Assembly: GCA_036417435.1 (NCBI GenBank)
Contig: CM070905.1
Span: 64,807,092-64,871,091 of the forward strand
Direction of reading: 5' to 3'
Length of the DNA: 64,000 nt
Source of the DNA: Inia geoffrensis
Lineage: Eukaryota; Chordata; Mammalia; Artiodactyla; Iniidae
Both the position numbers and the translations under genes were made by a program. Numbering within the stretch: position 1 is the stretch's first letter; every line of letters begins with the position of its first letter. Of this stretch, positions 11,014 through 22,575 are shown piece by piece. Under the pieces are notes generated by a model. It worked only from the letters and a program-made list of their open reading frames with translations, was not told where the DNA came from and did not search any database.

Positions 11014-11893
11014 TGCTCTACGGGAAGACTGGCAGTTAGATTTCACCCAAATGCCACCAATTAGGATTAGGATATAAATATCTTCTGGTGTTTGTTCATA
11101 CTTTCACAGGATAGGTTGAAGCCTTCCCCACCCAATCTGAAAAGGCTATGGAAGACTGTAAGTCCCTTTTAAAAGAAATAATTCCTTGGTTTGGACTTCC
11201 AAAGTCCCCCCAGAGCAATAACAGACCCTCTTTTATAGCCAAAATCACACAGGGGCTCACAACGGCTCTAAGGATAGACTACAAGCTGCACACCTCTTGG
11301 CACCCCCAGTCCTCAGCGAAGGTAGAGAAAATGAACCATACTTTAAAGAAAACCTTAGCAAAGCTCTACCAAGAAACTCATGAACCCTGTACCAACTTGC
11401 TTCCTATTGCACTCCTCAGGGTCCGTGTAGCCCCCAGGAGTGGTCTGAGTCTTAGTCCATTTGAAATGACCTATGCGAGGCCTTTTCTTACTACTGGCAT
11501 TGTACTGGATGAGGAAGTGAACCAGGCCCTGAGATATATTCTTAATCTAGGACAAGTTCAGAAGGCAATCCAGCACTGTGCCCACAAGGCACTGCCAGCT
11601 CCCACTAAAACTACGGAGGAAGGAGCAGTTCCTTCACAAATAAACCCCGGGGACCAAGTTCTTCTTAAAACCTGGGAAGAGGGGTTCCCCCAAGACCAAC
11701 TATTGCCAAAATGGAAGGGCCCCTATCAAGTAATTTTAACCACCCCCACTGCTGTCAAACTTCAAGGGATATCTCTTTGGGTGCATTTGTCCAGACTAAA
11801 GCTTTTACCTCCAGAAACCCCACAGGTCACCTGTGAGCCAGTGGAAGATCTGAGCTACCTATTCAAAAGACAGGCACCATTGACAGATAAGTA
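11014..11893 (+). pseudogene. ERV pol remnant: integrase core and C-terminal domain
   Basis: The first acidic residue of the DDE triad is seen in another frame (GAT at 11039-11041), so a frameshift lies before 11148. The long frame at 11148-11893 (248 residues) continues the catalytic core. The second catalytic Asp is Asn24 (AAT at 11217-11219) in this copy, while a Glu is kept at residue 58. The C-terminal part holds the GPYQVILTTPTAVKLQG block of the DNA-binding domain. The N-terminal zinc-binding part was lost at the inversion junction. Not functional. Confidence 0.85.
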
Positions 11894-12530
11894 AAATGAT
11901 GTAGTGGGTTGGCTCCTATTTGAAGCCTTAAAGGGACTTGGGACCCTCTCTTATTTCCTTGGTTGATGTGGTTCTTGACAATCGTCTGGCCCTTCACTAC
12001 CTTCTGGCAGAACAAGGTAGAGTTTGCGTGACAACTAATACTTCCTGCTGTACTCAGATAAATGCAACAAGACAGGTAAAAGTTAATATTAAGGAAATAT
12101 GTTTCAGACATGGAAAACACAATATACTGGCTTCAAAAAATTTTTAAAGGCAAAATTAAAATGAATAAACATTAAAAAAAAAAGAAAAAAAGGAAATATA
12201 CACCCGGGCAGAGTGGCTTCACAATCTTGACAGGGGCAATATCGCCTCCCTTGTCTGGTCAACAGTTAAGGAAGCCCAAAGTTAATCTGCTTCCTTCCCT
12301 TTCTAGGCCCTTTAATGGCTATTGTTCTTTTCCTTTTTAGCCCTTGTTTATTCAACCTTTTGGTTAAGTTTGTGTCTTTTAGGCTCCAACATTTTGAAGT
12401 AAGTCTCGTGATGGCTCAAGGAATTCAGCCTATTCCAGCAGAAAGTGGCCCAGGTCCTTACAGCTCCTTGGAACAGTCAGTGAGGGACTTCTACACCTCT
12501 AGGGTAGGCTAGGGTCTGCGGCCCCTGTCC
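11894..12530 (+). pseudogene. ERV env remnant: transmembrane subunit only
   Basis: The surface subunit is missing. The frame at 11938-12147 retains a CX6CC cysteine pattern (Cys30, Cys37, Cys38), typical of gammaretroviral-type transmembrane subunits. After an A-rich interruption (about 12165-12195), the membrane anchor and cytoplasmic tail are recognisable in the frame at 12315-12512 (hydrophobic run from residue 2). Heavily frameshifted and deleted, so no envelope can be made. Confidence 0.75.
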
Positions 12531-12808
12531 AGCAGGAAGAAGTTCAGAAGAAGAGACCTTTGGCCTCTTACCCCTTAAGAATAAGGATGCAGAGTCTCTC
12601 AGGGGGGAATGAGACAGGCTGGGACCTAGGACCCTTTGCTGCAGTGCTGCAATGCTTGCAACTGGACACACGTCTCTTCGAACAACAAAATACAAAGAAA
12701 CTATACAGGACTAAAAATAACTTTGTGCATACACAGTTGGGGCAAATTCTGGACCAAAAGATACAAAATACCAAAAACAACTCAACTGCCCCTTCTGAAG
12801 AGTCAGGA

Positions 12809-12868
12809 GCAAATGCAGGGTGTCGGGAGCAAATGCAGGGTGTCGGGAGCAAAAGCAGGGTACTGAGC
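12809..12868 (+). repeat. Three tandem ~20-bp units in ERV U3
   Basis: The unit GGAGCAAATGCAGGGTGTCG is present about three times, the last diverged (AAAAGCAGGGTACTGAG). Repeated U3 elements are often enhancer repeats in gammaretrovirus-like LTRs. Confidence 0.85.
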
Positions 12869-13053
12869 GTGCCCCCTGCCCACAACACCACTGGAGGAGT
12901 GGGCAAACGACCTAAACCACCCCTCGGGCCCAACCCCTGGACACACCCCTACCCTCGTCCCATATAAAGAACAAGCTTGGCCCCCCTCAGTGAGCAGGCA
13001 AGAAAGGGAAACTGTTGTTTTTTCTTGCTCCCCCCTGTTGGAGCAGGGGCCCC

Positions 13054-13059
13054 AATAAA
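13054..13059 (+). terminator. ERV polyadenylation signal AATAAA
   Basis: Canonical hexamer about 11 nt before the start of the A tail at 13070. It marks the 3' end of the copied transcript. Confidence 0.85.
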
Positions 13060-13074
13060 GCCTTGCCTGAAAAA

Positions 13075-13087
13075 AAATTAATCTAGT
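13075..13087. repeat. Target-site duplication, right copy (13 bp)
   Basis: AAATTAATCTAGT directly after the A tail of the ERV copy, identical to 10025-10037. Confidence 0.88.
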
Positions 13088-15815
13088 ATTCAAATATACT
13101 CATGATTTTTTTTAAAATACATGTAAAACTTTTAAAACATAACACACAGAGTAATGTTATAACATGATTTCTTTGAAGGAAGATAATAAAAAGATATTTA
13201 TATTTACTTGTAATTTATAAAGAACCTCTGGAAGAATAGAGAATAACAGTGCTAGTGATACATTACCTTAAATTTTGCTAATCAAGCATACTTCCATTAT
13301 CACGCCCTACTCTTTTTGTCAGGATTTTAAAAAAATATCTAAAGTGGCCAAAGCAATGTTTTTCAGTAATGCTTATTACTCAAACTTCTATGAATCTAAG
13401 TGGCAGCTTCAGTAAAGCAAAACTCCCCAACCATTCCTCCTAACCTTATTGGTTCCCTTGCTAGTAAAAAGGGTGTGAAAAGTGATTAAATTCTCATTTA
13501 CCCAAGAACTCTCTCAAGTGATGTTCAACTCAAGGTGTCTGGACTATAGCTGCTAACAACTGCCGTAAGGGGGAAAGATGCACATGAGAAGAAGAATAGA
13601 AAATTATGTACAAGCAAAGTATACATTTAAATACTTCCTTTTTGAGTTGAGAGAGGACATAGAAATGCACACTAAGAAATAGTTAAATAAAATGGTTGAT
13701 TAATTATGCCCTATTAACTCCATCTTTGCCTTCAATAAGGAGGGTAGCATAAACATATATCATAGTATTCTTGTATTTTTAATTAGTTTGAAACTGCAGA
13801 GAATGGAGGGGAAAGCAAATATTCTTTAAGTTTCCTCCGCTTTGGACTTAGAGCCTCATTTTAAAACCAGGGCTCTAAAGTTCAGACCCGGAAGACTTAG
13901 GATGAAAAGAGAGCAGTTATCTAGGCCAGATCTTCTCCATGCACTCACTCAGTGTGTTACATTTAACAGAACTGAGGTACCTTTGCACAGGAATGAGAGC
14001 CAAGCCACAATAAGAGCAGCTTTGTCTTCAGTCTGAATACTCTTTAAAAGAGAGCAGGATTTTTTTTAACTAATTCCATAAGCAGTAGCATAGTGAGTCA
14101 TTTGAGCAAAGCTGGGTCTATTCTCAGAAAATGGGGGTACCTCAGCAAGGCCATTAATGAAATGACTACAAAGAAATATAGCTGGAATAATTGATTTGGA
14201 TCACTCAGAAGGTCAAGTTGGACACATCAGTATTTCGTGATCCTATTAGTCAAAGATAAACACAGCACTTTAATCAAATGTAATTAAATTATTACTGTAA
14301 GTCTAAATCATAATAACCACAGCCAAAATGCCAGATGAACCACAAAAAATTATCCTAGGTGTTTAAAAAAACCTCAAAACACCATTCTGTAAATTAAATG
14401 AAATTCTTTTCATGTTTGTTCCCAAATGTCTGTGTCAATGTATTTATGGGTATGGTATATACATGGAGTTAGAGTCTGAAAAGTGATGTATGGGTATGGT
14501 GTACGAAGATAACATATATGTATGATTTATAAAAAGTATATATAGTCTGAAAATCTATTTATAAAAATGTATCTATAGTCTGAACTGAAAATGATTTTCT
14601 CATTCTTCAGTATAACTGAATTCCTTTCTTTATGTTTTATAATTATGCTTATTTCTTATCTTTACAAATAGAAAATATTACTGTAAAACAGCTTAGTTTT
14701 CCATTATTGTTTAATTAAAGGTAAGCAATAAAAAATTCTTAGGGAAAAATAAATTCTAATCAGTTCTTTTATGTACATGACTGATTCACATTTGTATCCT
14801 TCCTAGGTAAGTTTTAGAAACCGCTAATCTATAGTGCATTTAACACAAAGCAGATAAAACATGGGCTACAGATGTTATTATAATGTGGCATTCTGTTTCA
14901 TGTTTCATATTGTTTGCCTTCTTTTCTCATAATACCTTTCTAGCAGTTGTTAGATGCTAATTATAAATTTCAGAAACTCCCAATCATCCAAACAGACATG
15001 TAGACACTGATTTGCATGAAAACAGAAACTGTGCACTTTAGGCTTTAAGCATATAAATGTATGAAGATGAATGCTAGTCTATTAATGTTTAAATTGTGTA
15101 GATTAATATGCTCCTACTGTTACAACTCATGGGTGTTTTGAAAGCTAACCAAATTGAAAACACCACTCCCACCAATGCAAGGATGCTTTTGTTATTGCTG
15201 CTAAATCAGAGTTTTGTCTGTAAATATCTATAACACAATAATTTGAAAGACTTAAAATTCTATGAAAATGCAGTGATTAGTAAAACACAAATGACCTTCT
15301 AAATCTCCTTTTAGGCCATAGTCAATTGTTTATGAGAAACTGGTAATCAAGATATAGAAAAACAAACGTGCAAAATGGAACAACCCCACTCTAATATGTG
15401 GATTACAGCTCCTCCCTAATCTGTACCAATAGATTAGTTTATTTTTAAAGAGCTCATAATTTATATGAAAAGACATGGGTTGAAATGGCAATGTGTAGAA
15501 GAAAACAATCCTCATAAAATGAAAGAAGTGCTGGCTTGCTAAAGGATGACATAACATCTATCGGTAAAATGAAACAGCTGTCTCAGAAAACAAAGATAAA
15601 AGCTGAATGCCTTCATAAAGGAAAAGTAGATGGAAAACCATGCTGTATTATTCAAACTCAAGAGTCCTGGAGACAAAGAAAGGTCGGTCATTAACAAGTA
15701 CATCAGCTGTTGTAGAGCTACCCACACTGAACCCTGAGGTCCAGGGGGTCAACTTTGTTCTGAATGGTTTCAGTCTAAATGCCAACTGCACAGAGATCTT
15801 TCTGGGCCACCCCCT
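13088..15815. other. AT-rich intergenic DNA, no gene
   Basis: No supported coding frame or RNA gene. The small frames here (for example 13842-14036 and 15330-15557) have no recognisable family, signal or context. No clear interspersed repeat is recognised. Confidence 0.6.
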
Positions 15816-15819
15816 CCCT

Positions 15820-16040
15820 TATATAGTTGCAACTCATTCATCCAACCCAGCACTATTATTTATCCCTACACCCTGTTCATTTCCTTCAAGGAACTTAGTA
15901 CTTTACTGTTTTCCCCACTGTTCCAGGAGGGCAGAGTTAACTTTGAATTTGTTCACCACTATATTCCCAGCATCTCTCACACAGGGCCTAGCACACATAG
16001 TAGGCATGCAAAAAATAGTTACTGAATAAATTAACAAATG
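15820..16040 (+). mobile_element. L2 LINE 3' end
   Basis: Ends with the L2-type tail CACAGGGCCTAGCACACATA then TAGGCATGC and TTACTGAATAAATTAAC. Degenerate. Confidence 0.7.
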
Positions 16041-16670
16041 TTCCACTGCCACAGAGAGAACACCTAGGCCCAAATAGTCCTAAAAAGATGAGCTGCAACT
16101 CCCTAAAGATGGGCTCTGGATCTTTTACCTCATCATCACAGTGCTCTCCCCAACTGACTTTATAATATCACTGAACTCATCATTGTTAAAAATGTTAACA
16201 GAGTTTTAACAGACTCCCAATATTCAACGCAAAAATTCTTCTCCTAAAAGAAAATGCTGGCCTATGCCTCCAAGGAGAATCTATGAGCCTGTGAGAGAGG
16301 TTGGACTTATGGGTAGTAGGTTTTTTGTATCATCTGTATGCTAAAGATATTATAATTATGTTACAGAAAGAAATATTCATTTACTGACAAAATTGAGGAA
16401 CTTTATACTTATTGCAGAACCAAAAAGAAAATGGGCTGCTATCTGTAATTCAAAGACAGATGTAATATTTTTTAAACTTCAATGTAATGATTATTTTGGT
16501 TCTAATTAAATGTAATTAATTTCTAAAAAAAATAAATCTCAACAGAAAACATGAGTTAATGTACTTTCCCATTTTAAAAATTATGCTTTTACTAGACAAA
16601 ATGCAATAATCCTCCTTAGAATACTTTGTCCTAATAGTCTATGCCATAAGTAGTAATAATTACCAAAAAA
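16041..16670. other. AT-rich intergenic DNA, nothing recognised
   Basis: No frame, RNA gene or repeat is supported. Confidence 0.55.
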
Positions 16671-16674
16671 TGAA

Positions 16675-16850
16675 GACATACTATCCACTAGGCATTTTAT
16701 GTAACTATTAATTCATAAGATTGTCACAGTTCTATGAGATGACTATTTATAGCCCTGTTTTACATTCAAGAAACTGGAGGCTCAGATAAGTTTAAAAAAC
16801 CTTTGTCTAAGGCCAAGGTGCCAGTAAATGGTATATAGAGGCCTTGAAGT
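16675..16850 (-). repeat. MIR SINE, antisense
   Basis: Reversed MIR blocks: TATTTATAGCCCTGTTTTAC, GAAACTGGAGGCTCAGATAAG and AAGGTGCCAGTAAATGG. Confidence 0.75.
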
Positions 16851-18590
16851 TAATAAGAGCACGCAATGAAATGTTGTGATGGGACAAGCAATAATCTCCT
16901 ATCAGGAGAAAAATATTTATCTAGAAAAAATATGGAAGAAAAATCATCAGTTATTTTTGGATACTGACCATATATATAGGTTCTGCAAAGCAAAAACCAT
17001 AATTCTTCCACACTTTGTGCCTTGGATAACTTTGTTAAACTCAGCCTGGAACCTATCCCATGCTTCTCTTCTTTGAAAATACTCTTTTCTAAGTTACAAG
17101 CTTCATATCTTAAAATATTGAAGGAAGATGTGAAAGAAGAGTGTGAGTAATTTTATTATTATCAATAAAACTCCAAATTCCAAAGGTGCACTGTGGACTC
17201 CCCTGCTGTTGGAAGGTTCACAGCACGGCCTGTTAAGGCTATTACACCCCACAGAGAGCCACAGTGTTTAGAAGGTAGATCCTGGGAAGTAGGAACAATT
17301 CAAAGAAAATCTATTTTCTTTGTCCTTCCTGCCTGCTTGGATTGAATGGAGATTTTTTTTTTTTTACCTATTTAATTGTTCCCTTAAACACATCTGCAAA
17401 CAGATGCATCATATCCTGAAAACATTATATGTTCATCCACGCAGCTTCTTCTTGAATCCAACAAAATACTTTTTTAATTTATGATCTCATGTGTCTTGAG
17501 TGAGCATTGACTTTGTGTCCTTCCTAACAGATGACCATGAAGTCTGACACAGGTTGCTTAGCAACTGCCTTATGCCCAGAAGTAGAAATAACTCTTTGAT
17601 ATACTCACTATGTGTATTTCTCCTGATTTACTTCATTTGTGTTTAGCATGGTAGATCAAACAGAATCATTAGAATCCTACTAACACCCCCAAGGGTAGAA
17701 GAGTTCCTGGTCCACTTTAAGCTAAAGTACCCAGAGATCAAAACAGCTTATGTGTCATCACAGAACAGTACTGCAGAGTAAAAGAACAGTAAATACACTG
17801 TGCCTGTCCATTACCAAGGACAAGGCAGATACATTCTCATCAGTGCTGACACTACGATGTTCTTTGAAACTTGAAAAGAATTCTCAAAATTGTTATTTGT
17901 AAGCCTCACTTTTTTGAAATGATAAAGGACTGTATTCTTCCCATTATGTTGTTTGCTACAAAGTCTTTGATATCCTGAAGGACAATCCATTGTTTTAATG
18001 CATGATATAATGTAACTCATTATGCAGCAAGAACAATACTAATTACCCTGCTTGTTTGCATCAACCATCACTCTTCGACCCTCATTGTATCTGATCCAAC
18101 CTAAGCTCATTTGTATTATTTGTGACTTGTTTATATAGAAAGAAGTCAACCAAATATGCAGTGGTACTGTACCTCAGAACAATAATCCATGCAGAAGTGT
18201 CGTGGGTCTTAAATTCAAAAATGAAAAACTTAAAAGCTTTTAAAATAGAATTTGGAGGTGGAAATATGTAGTTAATATTATGATGTAATGAATATGAAAA
18301 TCTACAATATCAGCAAGGATAAAAATTAGAAAGAACTTTAATACAGGAAACCAGTTAGGTTTTTATAAAGCACACTGTTTTTAGCACAAGTTTTAAAATT
18401 TCAGTGTTCCAGAAACCTGCAAACTTTTTTATACCAAACCAAGTAACAAGTGAAAAATCTTTTCAAATTGTACAATGTTAATTTAGAAACCATAAAGTTA
18501 TTAAAATAATAACATCAAGGCAAAATTTACACTGTCACAAGACTAGCATTTAAGGAGCTATTTTGTTTTAGACAATAATTAAAAATCCCC
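16851..18590. other. AT-rich intergenic DNA, no gene
   Basis: Only chance frames (16876-17076 and 17811-18020). No family is recognised and no repeat is clear. Confidence 0.55.
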
Positions 18591-19340
18591 CAAATTTCTA
18601 TGAAATGGAGACTAGTTAAATAAATTATAATAATCCATACAGTGGGGACTTCCCTGGTGGCGCAGTGGTTAAGAATCCGCCTGCCAATGCAGGGGACACG
18701 GGTTAAAGCCCTGGTCCAGGAAGATCCCACACGCCATGGAGCACAACTACTGAGCCTGCGCTCTAGAGCCCGCGAGCCTCAACTACTGAAGCCAGTGCAC
18801 GTATAGCCCGTGCTCCACAACAAGAGAAGCCACCGCAACGAGAAGCCTCCACACCGCAACGAAGAGTAGCTCCCGCTCATCACAACTAGAGAAAGCCCGC
18901 GCGCAGCAACAAAGACACAACGCAGCCAAAAATAAATAAATTTATATATAAAAAAATAATCCATACAGTAGAATATAGTTACATAAGTTTAATATATTTA
19001 ACAATATATACAGTGGAATACTTTGCAATAGTTTTAGCTCTTTTTTTCTTTTTGTTAATGAGTAGATCTCTACAAACTGACATAGAAACATTCCTAAAAT
19101 AAATTGCAAAGTGAATAGAGGGGGGTAGAACAGTGTGCTATTACATTTGTTACACTTGTGTTCAAAAAGGGAAGTTTTATATTTGTATGTGAGTGTAAAT
19201 ATTACAAATGTGTGTGATACATATATCTCTATAAGAATCTATAAGGAACTGGTAATAATTTTTGCCTTTGGGAACTGGGAATATCCATGACATTTTTCAC
19301 TGTACATTTAGACAAAACTTTATTTCTCTTTATGTTCTGT
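18591..19340 (+). repeat. Old LINE-like repeat tail hosting a SINE
   Basis: AGTTAAATAAATTATAATAA before the SINE, then GTAGATCTCTACAAACTGAC and GAACAGTGTGCTATTACATT after it, match the order of a common old mammalian LINE-type 3' end. The family is not named with confidence. Confidence 0.45.
18645..18954 (+). mobile_element. CHR-1-like SINE (copy E)
   Basis: Head GGGACTTCCCTGGTGGCGCA, repeated ACAACTACTGA modules, GCAGCCAAAAATAAATAAA tail. Perfect 15-bp duplication AATAATCCATACAGT at 18629-18643 and 18955-18969. Confidence 0.94.
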
Positions 19341-20199
19341 TCATGTGAAACAGAAAGGTGGACAGTCTCTTTTTCTTATTGATAGAGAAAGAGCACATAA
19401 CACATAGTGCCCACTAGATCCCAAGAATAGCACAGGTTTATCAAGAAAGATTTAACCACAATAATAAAGTAAGCAACCATAGGAGAAAAATCAGAATATC
19501 TAATTCCACTAACCCAAATGCCAGCAAACAGAATTAACAAGATTTCAGAATATGAAAAAATAGTACTTTTCTTTGAAATATTATTTCTCTTAGATCTGAA
19601 ACGTGGTTTTTCAGAATCCTAACAACAAAGGAGAATTTAATAAGGAATTATTCTAAATCAGTGCAAAAATCAAAACTTCTTTTAAGTGAGTTTAATAATT
19701 ATGGCAACACAAATGTGCTGTGCAAAAAAAGGAGAGTGAGATAGCTCTAAAGTAATACATTCCAAAGTGGGTTCCACAGAACACAACTCTCATGAGAAAC
19801 TGCCACAAGAGAAGGTTCCATGGTCAAATAAGTTTAAATTATTGTACACTATATTTTTTGCAGAAAAAAATGTATTGATGTATTGGAGGCTCTGGGTAAC
19901 TGATGTAGTTAGGAACTTATTTTAAACTTCTTTGACCACAAAAATATTTTCACACATACACAAGTATTAAAATTCCCAGGAACGAGTACTTCATTGATCC
20001 CATTTTGGAAAATACTGCTCTAAGAATATAAAAGCCAAATTGATGACCTTTCCAATGGGGAAAAACACACCTTATCAATGAATCAGTAAGGCTATTATTA
20101 AAAGGCTATGATTAAACTGATTATTCTGCTTTAGTTGGAGTCACATGAAGTTATTTAATAAGGTATTGCAATTAATTTTCAAGAATAATTAATCTACTC
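19341..20199. other. AT-rich intergenic DNA, nothing recognised
   Basis: No frame or repeat is supported. Confidence 0.55.
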
Positions 20200-20425
20200 T
20201 TAATCCACACTCTCAGACCACTCTGTTTTGTTTTCCACTACCTGTTTTTTTTGGTTTATTTATATGCTTGTTATTGTCTATTTATTCCCACTACAATGTA
20301 AGCTCCATAAGAATTGGGATACTGTCTGTCTTACTCAGTGCTGTACCTCCAGTACTTTGAATAGCATTTGCCTGTACTAGTTTCTCAACAAGTGTCGATA
20401 GAATACTTGAATAAATCTTGTACTT
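20200..20425 (+). mobile_element. L2 LINE 3' end
   Basis: Shows TACAATGTAAGCTCCATAAG, a CTGTACCTCCAGTACTTTG block and TACTTGAATAAATC, the usual order of an L2 tail. Confidence 0.75.
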
Positions 20426-20489
20426 TTCTCTTTGTTACCTCAAGTCAAAAGAATACTTGTCACTTTTTCTCCTAAGACATGATCAGTTA

Positions 20490-20695
20490 AAGGAATTTCT
20501 GTACTGATTTACTAGCTGTGTCACCTTGAGGAGGTTACTGCACTGCTCTATGCCTCCATATCCCTGGCAATAACCAAATTGTTGAGGCAATGAGTTAGTA
20601 TATACAAAGTACTTAGAACAGTATCTAGTTTATGGTAAGCACTTCATGTTAGCTGTGACGATGATGATGATGATGACGGTCGTGGTGGTGGTAAT
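20490..20695 (+). repeat. MIR SINE with GAT-rich tail
   Basis: ACTAGCTGTGTCACCTTGAG core, then CTATGCCTCC and CTTAGAACAGTATCTAG, ending in a (GATGAT)n-like stretch at 20655-20690. Confidence 0.8.
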
Positions 20696-21190
20696 ATGTT
20701 CTAAGAAAAAAGTCTTAAATTTAAATGAATTTGAGAAATGCCTGACATAAAATTAAACAGATATTTTACTGCATTTTTAAGAGCTTTTAATATGCCTCTG
20801 TGAATCTTCAAGTAGACACAGTTAGAACAATTCCAAAAACTGACCCTTAGACTGTGTTTCACAGAATACACATTAATGTCTCCTAGAATACCAACATTTC
20901 CAGAAACACAGTTTGGAAAGAACTCAATTAGAAGGTCTTGCATAAAGCAAATAGATACAGAAGACCTCACTCCACCCACCCCAGAACACACAGAAATTCC
21001 CATGATTAATAAATTAGAAAGTGAGTGGATTCAAAAGGCACTTGGGTCTATGGTCCAGTTTATTATTAATTTCTCTTTTACGTTAAGCTCTGGAGGTCAA
21101 GCATGCTTTGGCTGTGAATGTTGTCGTTCCTTGAGGTTCCCTAATATTATTCCCTTATCACTTTAGCAGTTGGCTGGATGGTTTCACTGA
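20696..21190. other. Intergenic DNA, nothing recognised
   Basis: Overlapping frames on both strands (20701-21003 minus, 20876-21166 plus) show no family features. Confidence 0.5.
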
Positions 21191-21531
21191 AGCCTAATAC
21201 TTGGGCTCCCATCTTCTGACTTCCATACCCTGGCGCTAGCTTGGGACTGTTGCCATTCTTGTCTTCCAGCTACCTTATTTTGCAAAAGATCTAAGTTAAC
21301 ATTCTTTACCACAGTCTTTTCATTCAATGAGACTTCAAAGGATAAAAAAGAATTTTACCATGATCAAAAGACTAAAGCTGCAGTAAAAGAAAGAAAATCT
21401 GAAGGTCTTTCACCTAACAAGCCACTACATAAACGAAAAGGATTAACGGTTGAATTTTTAATGCCTCCTAAAGGAAAAGAATTTTTATTTAAACATAGAT
21501 CAAGACAAAATTCGAATCCCAGGGGCCAATA
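21190..21531 (+). other. Stop-to-stop open frame of ~113 codons, Lys-rich end, unassigned
   Basis: An open frame runs from about 21190 to the TAA at about 21529-21531. The second half is hydrophilic and Lys-rich, for example KTKAAVKERKSEGLSPNK, with no repeat similarity that I recognise. The only internal ATG comes late. It could be a worn exon or retrocopy, or simply a chance frame in A-rich DNA. No function is proposed. Confidence 0.2.
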
Positions 21532-21579
21532 ATGGCACCTCCTGACAGGAAGGATGGAAAAGCAATGGTGATGAATCAA

Positions 21580-21735
21580 AGCATAGTAGTGTGGTGTAAT
21601 GAAAACATGGGCTCTGGAGCATAATAAACCTGAATTGGAATTACACCACCACCTTCTCCCAGCTGTGAGCCCTCTCTGAGTTTCCATATCACTGTCTACA
21701 GAATTATAAAACACTATATAGATAACATTCATTGA
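21580..21735 (+). repeat. MIR SINE
   Basis: AAAACATGGGCTCTGGAGCA followed by CAGCTGTGAGCCCTCTCTGA and CTGTCTACAGAATTATAAAA, in MIR order. Confidence 0.65.
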
Positions 21736-22575
21736 ACAATTACTTGGTACCAGGCACTATTTTAAGTCTTTTACATGGATTAACTCATTCATTCCTCATG
21801 TCAATGCCCTCTATCCCAGGACCACCAGGAACACACCTTTGGTCAAAAAAGGTTGGGTTTATTGACTTGTTGCAATAAGGGAGACCATAGATTGGGGAGA
21901 ATTGTAGGGCACCTTAGCAAGGGGGTGTTTGAAAGGACTAGGATTCAGGCTTGTGTTAGTAATTTAGGGAGAGTTCAAAGAACTAGAACATTGCTTTGTA
22001 TTTGATATGGTCAGAAAGTGAAAGTAATTCTATAATTGGTGTCTTAATAATTCTTATCTAGAAGGCAGGAAGAATAAAGCTAGATTTGTTATTGGTAAAG
22101 AAGTTATGGTCATTCATTTTAGCCAGGAAAGGGGGATACTTGGTTATTTTTGTGGTTTGGGCAATGTTCTTGTTTTTGTCTGTATTCAGACATGATTATA
22201 GAGTAGTCTTGTTTTTCTCTTGATTCATCACAATCACAGAGTGGCCTTGTCTGCCGTTGATGGTCTATGAACTTGTTTATGTTTAGCAAACGCCACAGCC
22301 TAGCTGCAGCATCAAGCCAGCTACTAGAACACCAAGCCCTAGTTGATAGAAATGGGCCAGCTCCTGGCTCTCAGGTGTTGCTCTCCTCTTTCTCACTTAC
22401 AGCAGCACTATGGGATAGGTACTACTTATCTAGATCGTAAAGATGAAGAAATGGAGGTCGCTCAGCCATTAAGCAAAAGTGTGCAGCTAGAATCCGGACA
22501 GGTACCAGACACTATTCTATGTGACGGAGAACCAGTGCTCTTAACTTCTGTGCTATTCTATCTCTCAGTGTTAGC
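21725..22575 (-). repeat. Antisense MIR split by a ~570-bp probable LTR insertion
   Basis: Left part 21725-21812 (ACTTGGTACCAGGCACTATT) and right part about 22388-22575 (ATGGGATAGGTACTACTTAT, GATGAAGAAATGGAGG) are consecutive MIR segments read in reverse. The inserted block 21813-22387 is not MIR. It has AATAAA on the minus strand near 21855-21865 and may be an LTR; its family and ends are unresolved. Confidence 0.5.

Larger units (their letters stand above)
12540..13069 (+). repeat. ERV 3' LTR, U3 and R only
   Basis: The left border is approximate, after a purine-rich stretch. A TATAAAG box is at 12963-12969 and AATAAA at 13054-13059. The sequence stops at the expected R end (about 13069) and turns into an A tail, with no U5. 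A 20-bp tandem repeat sits in U3 at 12809-12868. Confidence 0.75.
10038..13077 (+). mobile_element. Class I ERV remnant copied through RNA by L1, with inverted 5' part
   Basis: Gammaretrovirus-like pol and env remnants followed by U3-R. The block is bounded by a perfect 13-bp direct repeat AAATTAATCTAGT at 10025-10037 and 13075-13087. Proviral integrase makes 4-6 bp duplications, so 13 bp points to the L1 machinery. The right end lies about 11 nt after an AATAAA and continues as an A tail, with no U5. The left 1 kb (RT-RNase H) is on the minus strand and the rest is plus, as in twin priming. Gag and the 5' LTR are absent. All frames are broken. Confidence 0.85.

Noticed and set aside
11938..12512. 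Possible domesticated envelope (syncytin-like) gene
   Set aside because: The surface subunit is absent, the transmembrane part is broken by frameshifts and an A-rich interruption, and no intact frame spans it.
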